A DNA stretch of 64,000 bases, taken from the NCBI GenBank assembly GCA_047967505.1, contig CM106540.1; one strand, given 5' to 3'. Source of the stretch: Dipteris shenzhenensis (taxonomy: Eukaryota > Polypodiophyta > Polypodiopsida > Gleicheniales). The notes under the pieces were generated by a model. It worked only from the letters and a program-made list of their open reading frames with translations. It ran no database searches and was not told the DNA's origin. Of this stretch, positions 42,414 through 54,813 are shown in pieces (the first letter of the stretch is position 1; each line of letters begins with the position of its first letter). A program made the translations under genes and the position numbers.

Positions 42414-43628
42414 ATAGCTTGTACATGCCCAGTGATCTGCCATCCTCATCTAGTATGCAATCATTCCACATGACGGGCTGCTTGTCAATTTCTTCACGAG
42501 AGGAGGGTGGAACTCTCCGAAGAGTACTTCTGAAGCTGTCCCAAGCGTTCAAAATGGCAGCCATGAGAGGGGAAGTAGGAGATTTGAGGCGAGCTGACGT
42601 AAAGATCCATCTAGTGCTGTCCATCCAATCTCCCTCCTGAGAAGGTGTGCATGTCTGTATACTGCGTAAGAAAAAATCCTTCCAAGGCTCCTGACCAGGC
42701 ATCAAACGTCTGACCACCATCCTGCAGAGCAAGGCCCTACACTGCAAGTCTGGATCAATAATATTGAGGCCCCCTTTCTCAGTGGGTAGAAGAAGAGTCT
42801 CCCAAGCCACACTGGCTATCACATCTGAAGTGCTGTCTAATCCACTCTACAAAAAATTCTTGATAGGTCTCTTGAGCTGAGTGATACTGCTTGTGGATCG
42901 GCACCAACAAGAGCAAACAAACCAGGCTGTAGCCAACAGTACCTGGTTTACAACCACCACTTTGGATGCAAGGTCAAGTCTGGCCGAACTCCAAGATAGG
43001 AGTTTCCTCTTGATGCTCTCCAACACGGGAGCAAACTGTTGTGCTAGAGAAATGCCCACCCCAACCTAGCATCCAAGATACCTGACGGAGACACCCCTCT
43101 GAATCCAAGTAAAGCCAATATCAGCATCCCAATCTCGAGTGTCCTCATCACTAATCCAAAAACCATTGGATTTGTTCCAGTTAATGTGAGTCCCTGTTGC
43201 AATGCAAAATAAATCCAACGCTGTCCTAAAAGAGGTGAGTATTTGTGAAGTGGCATCCAAAAAAATAGCCGTCATCTGCCAGCTCGCTGTCCAGCAACTC
43301 CTCTTTCTGTCTCAACAGAAGTCTCAGCCCAAAAATATGAGTTTGAGCTCTAATATATAGGCTCATAGCTTCAGCCACAAATAATATATAGGCTCTTCAG
43401 CCAACCTGGCATCCAAGATCCCTGACGGAGACACCCCTCTAATCCACAAATCTGAAAATCCAAAGTGAAGAAGGGTTCCCTCTAGAAAACCCCAATCTAC
43501 CGTGTCATATGCTTTTTCGAAATCCAGGAGTAGAATTACCTGTTTATGGCCGTCATGCATAGCCCACTTAGAAGCCTCCCAAAATGATTGTACTTCATCC
43601 AAAGGCCTGTGAGGCCTCGCGAAGATGT
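42414..43628 (-). pseudogene. LINE-A-like ORF2 reverse transcriptase and C-terminal part
   Basis: Going down the - strand: FWEASKWAMHDGHKQVILLLDFEKAYDTVDWGFLEG, GFSDLWIRGVS, then a misplaced copy of GILDARLAEEP, then SWQMTAIFLDA, TGTHINWNKSNGFWISDEDT, DIGFTWIQRGVSVRYLGC, SARLDLASKVVVVNQVLLATAWF, and WETLLLPTEKGGLNIIDPDLQ. About 50 residues around the QECPLAP motif are lost where the misplaced segment sits. The 5' end abuts a CT microsatellite and the 3' end abuts LINE-C. Related to but distinct from LINE-A copy 3. Confidence 0.88.
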
Positions 43629-43668
43629 AACTCTCTCTCTCTCTCTCTCTCTCTCCCCCCCCCCCCCT
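43629..43668. repeat. (CT)n(C)n microsatellite
   Basis: A CT run followed by a run of about 13 C. Confidence 0.9.
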
Positions 43669-44050
43669 AAACCCACAGCGCATATTGGGCGGAAACGGAG
43701 AAAACATAGGATGTTGATGGAATTCTATGGACGTCTTTGACGGAATTGTGGATTTCGTCAAGTTTCAAGGCTGATATATTTGTCAAAAAAACAAAAAACG
43801 ATAAGGTACTTAATCCTTCCACTTTCCGTCATTTCTTCATTTTTTGGTTGCATACAGGATGCCTACCAGCCGAAGGTGTTCGAGGATGCTTTAACACCTC
43901 TCCTTTCTCCATGGCGATGAAACAAGGCTGCACTGTGTGCAGGAATGCCGTGGTATTATGCTTGATGGGTTTGAAACAAAAGCAAGATGTGCAGGCTTCT
44001 AACATCAAAGCACCTGAGTTGGAATTCGAGAAAACTAGGTAAGAGCTCAT
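43669..44050. other. Unassigned stretch
   Basis: An open frame at 43737-44042 (MKQGCTVCRN) has no family I can name. It may belong to the LINE that follows. Confidence 0.35.
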
Positions 44051-45195
44051 GAAGGGAGGGGGTGGAACCTAGGACAACCACATCGGATGCCTTGCTGAAG
44101 GAGAACACAGATCTCTAAAAGAGCCTAGAAGAGGTGAAGAGTGCCAAGGGTAAAGTGATAGAGAATTGCAAGGAAATAAAAGCCAAGGTGAATGCCAAAT
44201 TGGGAGCATATGCAAAAAAGATGCCAAAATATGGTTAGAGATAGTGTGTATGAACCCTAGAGGATCATTAAGGAGACTTTTGAGGAGCAAACAAGAAGAT
44301 GGAATCAAACTCTCGATCTCAAGCTGGTTGGGATTAAGATAAGTCCAGCCCTTTGGATGCAACAAAAAGCTTGATGCATGAGTAGATTGGGGTTGAAAAA
44401 TATAAATCGAGAATGCATGGAGGGTGGGGAAAGATGCCACAAGGGAAGACCTCTTATCATTAAGTTTAAGGATGCATCAGAGACACATGGTGTCTTGGCC
44501 AAGTGAGCATAGAACAGAAGGTCTCAAGATGGTGATGGAGGTCAGGGAGAAGAGAAAATGGGCTTTCTACAGAGATGGTAGGGTTATGCAGCCTTTGGGA
44601 CCATCAATACTTTGTCTCTTATGGGAATGGGACCCTATGGTCCTCACTAGGCAACTTTGCCAAGACTTTTTGAGAGAAAGATCTTGTAGTGTAAATTGAG
44701 ACACACCAGATCCTTGAGTAGTCCATATATCAATTGGAGACCCGTAGAGACGGGAGTTTGCGAGGATTGGGAGGAGTGGCAATGCTTTTTTTGCACATAC
44801 TTGTATATTCGGGCATGCTTTTTCCCCCCATAGACATATGGCTATGCCTGGACCACCTTAAGGAGGAGGTGGATCTCACTATTCTTGGCACTATGAGGAC
44901 ATTTAGAGGCACATGCAGCACGAAGAGGTTCTACTCAGTGGGGACTTAATGCCAGGACTAGGGATACACAGACAAAGATTTTAGATTTTCGGGTGATGCC
45001 TTAGCACTGCAAGATCCTCTCCATTGGAGAGTGTAGATGCAAGTCAAAGGGCACACACATTGGATCCGCGGTCATGTAGTATGGAAGTTATTTGCTTGAC
45101 ATGTGTACCACTCATAAGCTGCTCATATATAATGGGCTATAGAGGCGGCTAGGGTCAGAGAGATACACGTGCTGCTTAGACAGTGTGGTGGACTG
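44051..45195 (+). pseudogene. LINE-C2 ORF1 and endonuclease N-terminus (degenerate)
   Basis: Lys/Glu-rich sequence (EEVKSAKGKVIENCKEIKAK) looks like the ORF1 coiled coil; HKGRPLIIKFKDASETHGVLAK (about 44435-44500) is the RRM-like domain. From 44733 RRDGSLRGLGGVAMLF and LNARTRDTQTKILDF (44945-44995) are endonuclease motifs, the latter matching FSARTRTRQVPLLDF in LINE-C copy 2. Many stops and shifts. The endonuclease continues at 46101 after an inserted block. Confidence 0.6.
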
Positions 45196-46100
45196 TCACC
45201 ATTTGGTTTTTCTCTCAAGAAATAAAGTACAATCTTTATTAGAATCGACTTTGGTCAAAGAACGTTGACTTTGGTTAACTAAGAATAAGTTTTTATTGTT
45301 TTAATTTTGCTTTGCATTGGTAAAAAAGAACTGTGGGGACACCCACAAGGGACTAGGCTTAGTCCAAGAACTAGGAATGCATGCATTGCGCTAACCTTTA
45401 ATGGGTTAAAGTGTTGGTGTTTGTGTAGGACTTGGAAGAGTGCCAAAAGGCAAAAAAATGATTGAGCAATTGGCAAAAAGTGGGTCCTACAAGGAAAAAA
45501 GCACCAAGAAAGATGACGCCATTAAAGAAGGCCCCACAGGATTCTAAAAAGGATCCAAAAGCTGCCCAAAAGCGCCCAAAAGCAAGAAAGCTCAGTCTAG
45601 TTTTAGAAAAGCAGGTCTAGCTTTTAGCTAGGCCAAGTCTGTAAAAGAAGGGGCCCTGAGCTCCTAGATTCATTCAAGAGTTGTACTCAGCTTCATGCTC
45701 TTCTCAGAGACAGTTGTACAAAGTTTATTTCTATTGCAATAAAGACCTTCAGGGGGGACCACCCCTTATTTCTGGGCCCTAGTGCTGTGTACCGTCTTCT
45801 TCTCTCTCTCTCCTAGATGCCTTCTCTTGTTGTGAATCACTTTCCCTTGTCTCTCCACGCCTTGCCCACTAAGATGCGATTGATTCCAACGCGGGAACCC
45901 TTTCCAGTTTGCACGTGTGAGCTTCCCATTCGAGAGAGAGCTCGCTGCGATTAGGGTTGTCAGCCCTCGTGTGTTCCAGGCCTGCTACTAGACCTAATTC
46001 CGATTTGTTGCAGAAGGCTTGTATCTGCAGTGATTCGATCCCGGGCTGCCAGATTGGATTCTAGACAGCCTACCAGAGCTCCTAGTTGCTGTGATTTTCT
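45196..46100. other. Inserted block within LINE-C2, possibly an LTR
   Basis: About 900 bp with no coding signature separates two parts of the same LINE. It contains AATAAA (in GCAATAAAGACC, about 45738) and TGTGGGGACACCC near 45332, compatible with a solo LTR, but I cannot fix terminal TG/CA ends or a target duplication. Confidence 0.4.
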
Positions 46101-47345
46101 TTCCAAAGGTGGTTTTGTTGTGCCTGGAGTCGATCTCATGGACTATGTCATGGGATATCCTTTCTTCATTTGACAGATTTCTGACCTTATAGTGCACTCC
46201 CCTATGCCATAGGAAGAGCACTCCCACATATCCTTTGATATGGCACTCCATCAATGTATACATGACACACATGGAACTAGCCCCTCCACATACCCCTAGT
46301 ATGACTTTGTAGGGGTATGACTTTGATCACTTCCTAGACCACATCTATGGTAGTTCTCTCGCCTCTCTCCTAGAGCACATAGATGACGAGCTAGATATTG
46401 ATGTTGAAGCCCTCTTCCTCACAACTTCCCTTCATGTAGCAACCCAACTCTCCTTACCCTACTCAATTAGAAACATAGGAAAGCCATCCAAAGGATTTGT
46501 GCTCCAGAATAGTTGGTATGATGACAAGTGAGAAGCGCTTAGGCAACAAGGACTCCCAAACAAAGATTGGATGGAAAAAGAGTATAGACGTCTAGTGCAG
46601 TGCAAGAAATGACAATTTCGTATCTGTCACAAACAGAAGCTCTAGATTATCCTATGGGGTAGTAACTCCAAAGGAAAGGAGATCACCATGCACAACTAGG
46701 ACTCTAATTTTGGAAAGCCTATGCAGATATGATATATGACATTCCTAACCAACACAAGCCGGCTTGGAAGACATACACCACTCCACCACTTCCACACTTT
46801 TCACCACAGCTTTCTTGAAAGGGGCCATTAAGAAGCTTCAAAATGGCAAGGCCAAGGATTAGGAGGATCTTTAAGCGGAATACCTGGGTGATCAGCTTAA
46901 GGCCTCATCCCACAGCTCCAAATTGAGGCAGGGCATGTGATTGCAACCACTTGACATCGTAGAGACATGAGGCTGTACACACTTTGTGATACACTTGAGG
47001 TGGAGATGGAGGAGCATGTCATCATGTGCTGTCCCGAATACTATAAGATTTGGGGGAGGTATATTTTGACATTGTCATCCATGGATACACAGATAATGGC
47101 AGTGTCATTACTACCTAGACTAGAGCTGTGCCACACTCTTTGTATATGAGGTCAAACAACCCATGTCTCGACTCACGATGCCCATCATGGGACACCGTCC
47201 TAGACAATAGGAGATCAGAGATGACTTCTTATCGGTTAGGAGGTGTCTGGGGCACATAAGGATGAGACCATGGTTTTCAGGCATGCAGGAGATTGGATAC
47301 AAGACCAACAAGCACCCGCATCATTGGGGCACCATCATTGTAACA
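46101..47345 (+). pseudogene. LINE-C2 ORF2 remnant lacking reverse transcriptase
   Basis: GFVVPGVDLMDYVMG (endonuclease end; GSSVVDYIMG region in copy 2), then LQNSWYDDK-stop-EALRQQ and KEYRRLVQCKK (linker), GAIKKLQNGKAKD (start of reverse transcriptase) and, after a large deletion, the zinc finger LYTLCDTLEVEMEEHVIMCCPEYYKIWGR at 46976-47065. The reverse transcriptase core is gone. Compared with copy 2 it is a more diverged subfamily. Confidence 0.75.
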
Positions 47346-47579
47346 TCTTGGTGAGGCTGCAATATGTTTAACATATTGGTATATGACGTGCTCCTAGCTA
47401 AGACTTCTCATCCATTTTTCATAAGAATATGTGGCTGTCTCTTTCTGTTGCTAGTTTGAGCTGATTGACATGTCAAATTTACAGCTTCTGTTCCCAGCAG
47501 TGTTGGCTATTGTATTGTCTTGGATGAATGTACTTCTTGTGCTCACTTAATTAATACTAATTTTAGGTTTTATTATCAG

Positions 47580-47662
47580 GTTTCTTTGAAGCATTCAGGA
47601 TCTCTTTTTATGTATGCTGGTGATCATGGTGGAGCCTTTGCAAAGAACAGTTTCGGAAACTT
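47580..47662 (+). CDS. RNL: tRNA ligase exon C (catalytic lysine motif)
   Basis: The exon codes VSLKHSGSLFMYAGDHGGAF then AKNSFGN and two bases of the next codon. The acceptor AG is at 47578-47579, with TACTAAT (a near-ideal branch site) at 47555-47561; the donor is GTAAGT at 47663. The lysine of KHSG (codon 47589-47591) corresponds, as I recall, to Lys152 of Arabidopsis RNL, the residue that is adenylylated before ligation. The exon is phase 0 at the left and phase 2 at the right. Read-through of the donor meets TAA at once (47664-47666). The last 23 nt and the donor are triplicated downstream. Confidence 0.9.
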
Positions 47663-47845
47663 GTAAGTATCTGCAACAAACATTAGCATCAGAGATTGTG
47701 AGGTATCTGCAAGAAACAGTTTTGGAAACTTGTAAGTATGTGCAAGAAACATGAGCATCAGAGATTGTGAGGTATCTGCAAAGAACAGTTTCGGAAACTT
47801 GTAAGTATCTGCAAGAAACATTAGCATCAGAGATTGTGAGGTATA
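47640..47845 (+). repeat. Three 69-bp tandem repeats covering exon end and splice donor
   Basis: Units start at 47640, 47709 and 47778. Each contains an AACAGTTT(C/T)GGAAACTT segment followed by GTAAGTAT, so the exon 3' end and donor appear three times. Unit 1 and unit 3 are almost identical; unit 2 has several changes. A repetitive - strand frame here is a by-product. Confidence 0.95.
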
Positions 47846-47870
47846 TTCATTGCATCATTTTCCTTATTCT

Positions 47871-48268
47871 CAAAAAAGATTGTATTTAGTTTATGTGTTC
47901 TTTTGTTTTGGATGTATCCTCAGGTTGCTTCCAGATCTCCATTATTCTTTTGCAGTGCTTGTACCATTGATTACATTTAAACAAGTCTCACATTTTGCAA
48001 CTACTGTGTCTTTGCTTAGGTGCCCTTGTTTTGTTTGCGTTTTTGTGTTTGTTGCCTTTTTTCCATCTCGAAAAAGGTTGTGTATAGTTTATGTGCTCTT
48101 GTTTTTTGAATGAATCCTTAGGTTGCTTCTAGATCTCCATTTGTCTTTTCCAGTGCTCCTACTGAAACACATTTAAATCAGTCTCACATTTTGCAATTCT
48201 GTGGTGTCTTTGCTTAAGTGTCTATGTTTTCTTTTGTGTTTTTGAGGTTGTTGCGTATATTGTTGTTG
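47871..48268. repeat. Tandem duplication, about 200-bp unit
   Basis: TAGTTTATGTG, AGGTTGCTTC, AGATCTCCAT, CAGTGCT, CATTTAAA, AGTCTCACATTTTGCAA and GTGTCTTTGCTTA appear in the same order at 47871-48068 and 48070-48268. Non-coding; diverged by roughly one base in five or six. Confidence 0.88.
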
Positions 48269-49089
48269 GAGCAGGCTGAAGGTTGCACATTGTTGTTTCT
48301 CTTTACTAGTGCTTTAGGCAAGTGAGGCATACGGGGACTTCCTCATGGAAAACTCCTCTTCCAGATATGTATCCAAAAAAGGCTATAGCCTTTAAAAACA
48401 TATGGTGTGGTAGTGTTGTAAGGACAATGCCCATTGAGTCAGAGATAAGGGCAGTTAGAGATGATGACAAACAAGGGTAACAGCACTCAGTGCTAGCACC
48501 CAGCAATCATTTTTGTTCTGAAGGCAGGGTTTCTGGGGTTGACTTTCTAAGTATCTCTATCAATTGTCTTTGGTTTGATGAGGCAAAGGTTAGTTTCTAT
48601 TATTCCAACATGATGGTACCTGCCGAGGTGTCATTTGAATGTATTATAATTTTATGTTTTCCCACAGGACCCTTAAGTCTTTATATCTTCATAAAGTATG
48701 CTAAGGAAACTCCAGCATTCAGTCTTATATTGCAATGAATGCAAACATTACTGGAAATTTCTTTGATGTCCATCCCTTTTAGTTCAGTAATGATAGGATG
48801 AAATCTTCTTTTGCAGATGGTGTAACGTAGTCAGGTGGACAAAGGGCTCAGATAATGGAGCAGGGAGAACTGGTGCTGTGGGGCCAATTTATCCTAGGAC
48901 CCACTAGTAATGTTATTAGCATGCTTATCATGGTTCTATGATGGTTCAAGAGATCTCTTAAACATGTGGTCAGCTCAATTATTCTAGACCTGTGAACCAT
49001 GGGACATTAATATGGAAAAGATTTACCGCTGCCACTTTTGAATGAGAGGATGCTTTGGACAATGAATTTTCTCCCTTGTGTATGATTAA
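48269..49089. other. Intron C, nothing recognised
   Basis: No coding or repeat signature identified. Confidence 0.45.
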
Positions 49090-49640
49090 ATGAAAGAAAC
49101 AAAGAAAGTTGTTAAAAGTCTTTGAAAGACCGAAGGGTCTATGAGACTGAAAGAGCCTGATACAATAAGCTCAAAGGGTGGAGCCTCGAAGCGGGCATCC
49201 ACACCTAAGACGAATACAACATAGACATAATCATAAAGACACCATCAAAAAGAAAATCTTTGAGCCCATAGAGAAGATGGAAGCTATGATGTGGCAGCAC
49301 TGTGATGATCATCTGGAGGCTGGCGGAGGGGTAAAGCCTAAGAGGGAGCCAGCGATGCAAAGGCTGCGGTGGAACAAAGCTTGTGATAGAGTGTTGGCGG
49401 CTGTCGATATGTTTAGTTTGCTGTGGTCTCCTAGCTATGGCCCTGCATTGGAGTGCCATTGCCACCCCTATCAGCCGTGCCTCTGATTTAGCTTTCGTTC
49501 TTGGATCTGTCGTCAGGCCCTGAGGCCTGCTGCTCCATGGTGTCTCGTTGGGAAAATCAGCGATCATGCGTTGAGTGGAGTTTGGTTGTACACCCTGATC
49601 TTGCCTACATGTCTTGAGCAAATGCTCCTTGTGTCTGGAT
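49090..49640 (-). pseudogene. LINE-C C-terminus and 3' tail
   Basis: The - strand reads SEARLIGVAMALQCRAI...SRQHSITSFVPPQPLH, matching GARPIGVTVALVRRRG...GRQHYIADFMPPLPHPS of copy 2, then GTGGATGCC, CTCATAGACCC and a CTTT-type end. Several shifts break it. It is a 5'-truncated LINE-C insertion next to the Copia-C LTR. Confidence 0.75.
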
Positions 49641-49646
49641 GGCCGT

Positions 49647-49909
49647 TGTTAGACAAAGGGAGCCCAGAATGAGTGATGGAAGAGCAAAAACGAGCTGCTG
49701 TATTGAAAATGCTGCTACACTAAGTGTGCAGAACAAAACCCTAGGGCTAACTGCCCTAACTAGACTAAGTGTCCTAATTGACCTAGGACACTGACCTAGG
49801 TGGTACATATACTAATTGTACCAATAGTCCTAACTGATTATAACTAGGCCTACAAGGCACATACCAAGGAATAAGTGGCACCTATGGATAGCCCATAGAA
49901 TGGCCTACA
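49647..49909 (-). repeat. Copia-C 3' LTR
   Basis: The right end is TGTAGGCC (complement of 49902-49909) after the purine tract GGAGGGGGATTTG. Its length and internal CCTAGGAC/AAGTGTCC blocks resemble the Copia-D LTR. The left end near 49647 is inferred from length. Confidence 0.7.
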
Positions 49910-50038
49910 AATCCCCCTCCATGGTATGGGTTGAAGTATCTTGGACATGGCTCAGGATACCTGAATATCTAATGTCATGGTTGCACATGTTTGTCCTGTA
50001 GGGATATAGCAACCTATGACTGTACAACGTACAACATA

Positions 50039-53000
50039 TCAAGTAACAAAAGGTTCTAGGTTTAAAGCTTGCCAATTAGCCTCAAACTTAGGTCGAGGTA
50101 GAGCCTTCATTAAAAGATCTGCCAAGTTGTCTTTAGTAGGAACATAAGACAACTGAATATCACCTGTTGATAATCGCTCTCTGACATAGTGATAGCGAAC
50201 CTCAATATGCTTTGTGCGAGCATGGAAAATAGGATTTCGTGCAACATCCAAAGCACTCTGACTATCAGTGAAGATGACGGTAGGAGCAATCTGATATGCA
50301 TAAAAATCTGCAAGGAGCTTTCGAAGCCAAACACACACTCCATTGTAGCTGTAAAAGCTCCTCTATACTCAGCTTCAGAGCTAGAAGTAGCAATTGTACT
50401 CTGCTTCTTGCTGAACCAAGAACACATGAAGTACCAAGCGTAAAATAGTTGCGACTATGTGACACACGTGTGTCCAAACAACCAGCCCAATCACTATCCG
50501 TGAATCCATGCATGACAAGTGTAGTATTAGTCCCATAAAAAAGGCCTAAATGCTGAGTGCCTCTGAGATATCTGAAAACACGTTTCACGGCATGCCAATG
50601 GTGCATAGATGGGCTGTGCATATATCTGCTCAATTGTGAGACAGCATACTGTAGATCAGGTCTTGTATGGCATAAGTGAATCAAACAACCAACTACGTGC
50701 TGATAGAGAGTGACATCACATGTACCGCTGCCATCCTCAGAATAGAAGTGAAACCAGGCTCTAATGGTGTGGATATTTGCTTGCAATCTTGAAACTGAAA
50801 ACGTTGCAGAAGCCGTCCAATGTACTTGGATTGTGACATCAAAATGCCTCCCCTGACTGCTAGCAAATTGGATGCCCAGATAGTAGTGCAAAAGACCAAG
50901 ATCAGTGTCTTCCGCAAATCAAGCTTAAAATCTGCAATTTGCTGAGCATGTGTCCCAGTCACAAGCATGTCATCCACATAAAGGACTAAAATCAGCAAAT
51001 TTGTCCAACGCTTGTGGATGTAAAGGGTAGCCTCTGTAGGGCTGTTCTGAAAGCCAAGTGTGAGCAAATGAGTATGAATCCAGGAATACCAAGCCCGAGA
51101 TGCTTGCTTCAATCCATAGAGGGCTTTTCTCAAGCGGCATACCTTGCTTTCAGAACCTTCAACCTCAAAGCCAGGAGGTTGGGAAACATAGACCTCTTTT
51201 TGCAAATGCCCATGAAGGAATGCTATCTTGATATCAAGCTGATGTATCTCCCAATGAAAGTGGGCAGCAAAGGCAATGACAATGCGAATAGTAGTGATCC
51301 TGGAAGTGGGAGAAAAAGTCTCCTCAAAGTCAATGCCATGCTGCTGAGCATAGCCCTTAGCAACAAGACGGGCTTTGTTACTGTCCATTGAACCATCAGC
51401 TTTCCGTTTGAGTTTATAAACCCACTTAGTTCCAATGGCATTCTTGCCAAGAGGCAAATCACACAATGCCCAGGTGTTATTCTCATGGTTCAGCTTGCAT
51501 AGCTTTCAACCAACATTCATTCTGAAAGGCATCTTGATGACATAAAGGCTCTACATTGCATGTGGTAGCAACCAAAGCATAAGCAACAAAACTAGCATGC
51601 TCTTTCCGGACAACAGCTCTAGTACAGGCTGGCAGAGGAGTATCTTGTTTGCTGTCTTTTAATGTGTCAAGGAGTCAACAGGGGACCTTTTTGGGCTCTT
51701 GGATTTCAGCTCTTTCCTGGTCAAGAGCCCTGTGCAAATGGTCATGATTAATGAGAGGCATATCAGGCTGAATATCTGGCTGCACATGTGGCTACAAATG
51801 ACCAACAGATGGAGGAGGTACAACCTCAAATGGAACATCATCCTGAGCATCGGATGGAAACAAAGGCATCAAGCTGTCAAAAATATCTAAGGCATCAACA
51901 ACGGGCTGTTTTTGACAGTCCAGCAAAAGCATAGATGTAGATTCATCAAACACAACATCCCAACTGACAAAACTCTTGCCCGTGTAGGGCTGGTAGAGCT
52001 TATAGCCCTTGCTCTTTGAGGTATACCCAATAAAAATGCACTTAACAGTTTTATCATCCAACTTAGTGCGTGTCTGTGAAGGCACATGAGCATAAGCTAA
52101 GAATCGAAAGGTCCTCGTGTGAGAAATGCGAGGCTTACGACCCGTCTAAGTCTCATAAGGTGTGTGAGTTTGCAATGCCTTTGTGGGATATTTGTTCAAG
52201 ATGTAATTAGCACACATGACGGCATCCAACCACGACTTATTAGGCAAATGTCTGCCTTTCAACCACAACTTATTAGGCAAATGTTTGCTCACCCACGGGA
52301 TTCTGTTGAGGAGTATAAGGCACCGTGCATCGATGATGTATTCACCTCCCCTGTGTGTATTAAGGTGAGCAATGTGCAGCCCACTATCATTTCCAGCAAA
52401 GGCAATAAACTGCTTGAAGCATGAAGAAACTTCAGATTTGGATTTCAAGGCGAAAATCCAAGTGTACTTGGTGAAGTCACCAATAAAAGTGACAAAATAG
52501 TAGAAGCCCCCAAGAGCTGCAACCCTCATGGGTCCACAAACATCACTATGAACCAGATAAAGCTTGCGTGAAGCACCAAATCTCTCATCCTTGGGAAACA
52601 CAGCACGGTGCATCTTACCAAGCAAGCATGGTTCACGAACATGCTTTGAAGGCATATGCATTTTGGGAAGATCAACAACCATACCATCCTTATATAACTT
52701 CACCAAAGCTCCAAGTTTGAGGTGTCCAAACTTCTCATGCCACAAATGGGTATCTGCCATGGTAGAATCAAGAGCAAAGGCATGTGCATCTGCAAGTGCA
52801 GCATCATCATCTAAACATCTATCATAAGCATCAAGTCTATAAAGACCTCTAGCCAATGTGCCAGTCAAGACTATGGTAAAGGCATGTGTAGCATCATACA
52901 CTGCACACCTAACACCATAAAAAAGAATCTGAAAGCCATATTTAGCTATGGCTGAAATAGAAATGAGGTTCTTACAAATGCTTGGAACATAAAGCAGATT

Positions 53001-53260
53001 CTCTAGAGTAATACCACCAGAGACATAAGTAAGAGCAACTTGCCCAATACCTTTCACGGTATATGATGCATTATTCCTCTTTGTGGCTCAACCAGCTTTA
53101 ATGTATACACTACATTTCTTTCTTGAGATCTTTGGCCAATTGCCTTGCCAAAATTACCAGCATCATTTTCTTGCCTTTGTGCACAAAATGGAGAGTCATG
53201 CCATGTAAATGAACATTAAAGTCTCTCATAGACTTCGTCTACTCACATTCTAGAACAATG
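50039..53260 (-). pseudogene. Copia-C polyprotein (protease tail to RNase H), frameshifted
   Basis: From 53057 downward: NNASYTV-GIGQV after protease, ENLLYVPSICKNLISIS, integrase zinc finger HLWHEKFGHL...CLLGK, core LVHSDVCGPM and NTHRGGEY; KLDDKTVKCIFIGYTSKSKGY; reverse transcriptase GTKWVYKLKRKADG, QLDIKIAFLHGHL, KALYGLKQASRAWY and catalytic YVDDM at 50966-50980; RNase H TDSQSALDVARNPIFHART and KALPRPKFEA with stop at 50039. At least four frame shifts. A 37-bp duplication lies at about 52228-52290. Gag is reduced to a short piece (53060-53260) joined by deletion; no 5' LTR is found. Confidence 0.9.
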
Positions 53261-54813
53261 TCGATGTGACCCAAGTCCAAGGCAAAGAGATCTCTTGCAA
53301 ATGAGTAATCATGCTAGAGTTGGGTAAGTGCATCTTGGCAACATAGCCTGCCTGATCTTGGCTGTCCTAGTGTTACCTCATTTCGCTAACATCCCTGTGT
53401 TTGGGAGTCCATTTCTGAACACACTTGGAAGCATATATTTTCCCTCTTCTTGCTGTCCATGATTGCTCTAGAATGCTTGTTTTGTTTGATTTTATTGGTG
53501 CAGCATTAGGCTTTGCTCCAAATTTCGCATATAGTGGCCTATATGGTTTAGCATAGGGCTTTTGGTTGCCTATTATTGTCAGAAACCTCGGAATGGGGCT
53601 GCTGCAACCCTTATATCATGCCTTCTTTGTCTCCAATTCATTCCCATGTGTGCTGCCCTCAGGTTGCTTGTATTTGCCTGTATATATTTGCTCAAGAACC
53701 TCATTAAGCTTGGTGGCTCGCTCAATGGTTTGAGGCTCATGGGCCCTCACATCAGATGCCAAGGAAGGATGCGAGTTGTCGATGAAACTATAGCAACTTT
53801 CCTCCCTCAGATATATCTTGAACAAAGAGGGAAATCCTCCAAAATTATTGTATGTAATTTTAGACTGTGCCAGTCCAAGAAAATACCTGTAATAAATCCA
53901 AAGTGTTGTCTTTGCAGTTTTTGGAAAAGAGCTCTCACTCATCTCACGTAGATCTAGGTGATGATCTGCTCTTCCTGGTCTGTGTGAATGCTTGTACAGT
54001 TTGGCGCCTCTTATAATAATCGGATAACTTGAGAGATTTGTAAGTAGCAGATATATTGTGTGGACACCTTGGGATGGGCATGCAGGAAAACTATGTGCTT
54101 CAAGACCACTCACTTTAGAGGTAAGAAATACAATAGAACAACCGCAACTGGTTCTGCATGGAGTGTTCTGGTGTAGTAGGCACTCCGTTAAGGAGCATCA
54201 ACTCTTCTCACATTGGTTTGCCTCAAGGCTCAATGGGTGCTGTGCAAATGGTTACTGATCCTCCTTTAAGGATTCCAATCAATGGTCCAACCATAGAAGG
54301 CAAGCAAAAGATCTCACAAAGTTCAACCTGGCTTTGATAACATATTGAAGAGCATAGGTGCAAAATCTTGTCAGTGCAGAGGGAAGTATGGATTTGAGTA
54401 ATACAACTTTTGGTGATTGATGTTGGTGCCTTGGATATAACTACATGTCATGCTATGTGTGAACAGTCTCTTTGATGTGAATATGCATTTTTATGTAATA
54501 AAAGTTTTATCATTGGTGAACAAAGAGTGGTGAATACCCAGATTAGTGGCTATTTGGTTAACATCAATTGTCTTGCTCATGGATATGAGAAGTCGACAGC
54601 ATTGATTGCTAATGATTTAAATCCACATAACATAGGATTCAGAGCATGTGCATGTTGGGCCCTAGCAATAAGAGGAAACTGAACGCTCTAGTGTGAGTGC
54701 TGAATCGTTTCACAATTTATACTTGTAATATTATCAGTCCAGTTGTTCAGGTTTACTGAAAACTATATTTTCTCAGTAGTTGTGAGGTTTGATGCTAGCT
54801 GAATATTCTTTTA
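53261..54813. other. Unassigned intron, with a possible gag scrap
   Basis: The - strand at about 53640-53810 reads LASDVRAHEPQTIERATKLNEVLEQIY, which resembles the capsid region of gypsy gag proteins; this is a weak call. The rest shows nothing I can name. Confidence 0.4.

Noticed and set aside
45196-46100. Solo LTR in LINE-C2
   Set aside because: AATAAA and LTR-like composition are present, but I could not establish TG/CA ends or a target duplication, so it is listed only as an inserted block.
47624-47827. Repetitive 67-codon - strand frame
   Set aside because: It is the complement of the 69-bp exon/donor repeats and has no independent support.
53562-54113. Host protein on either strand
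   Set aside because: The open frames are moderate in length but show no host domain; a short part resembles gypsy gag, which is the better though weak explanation.
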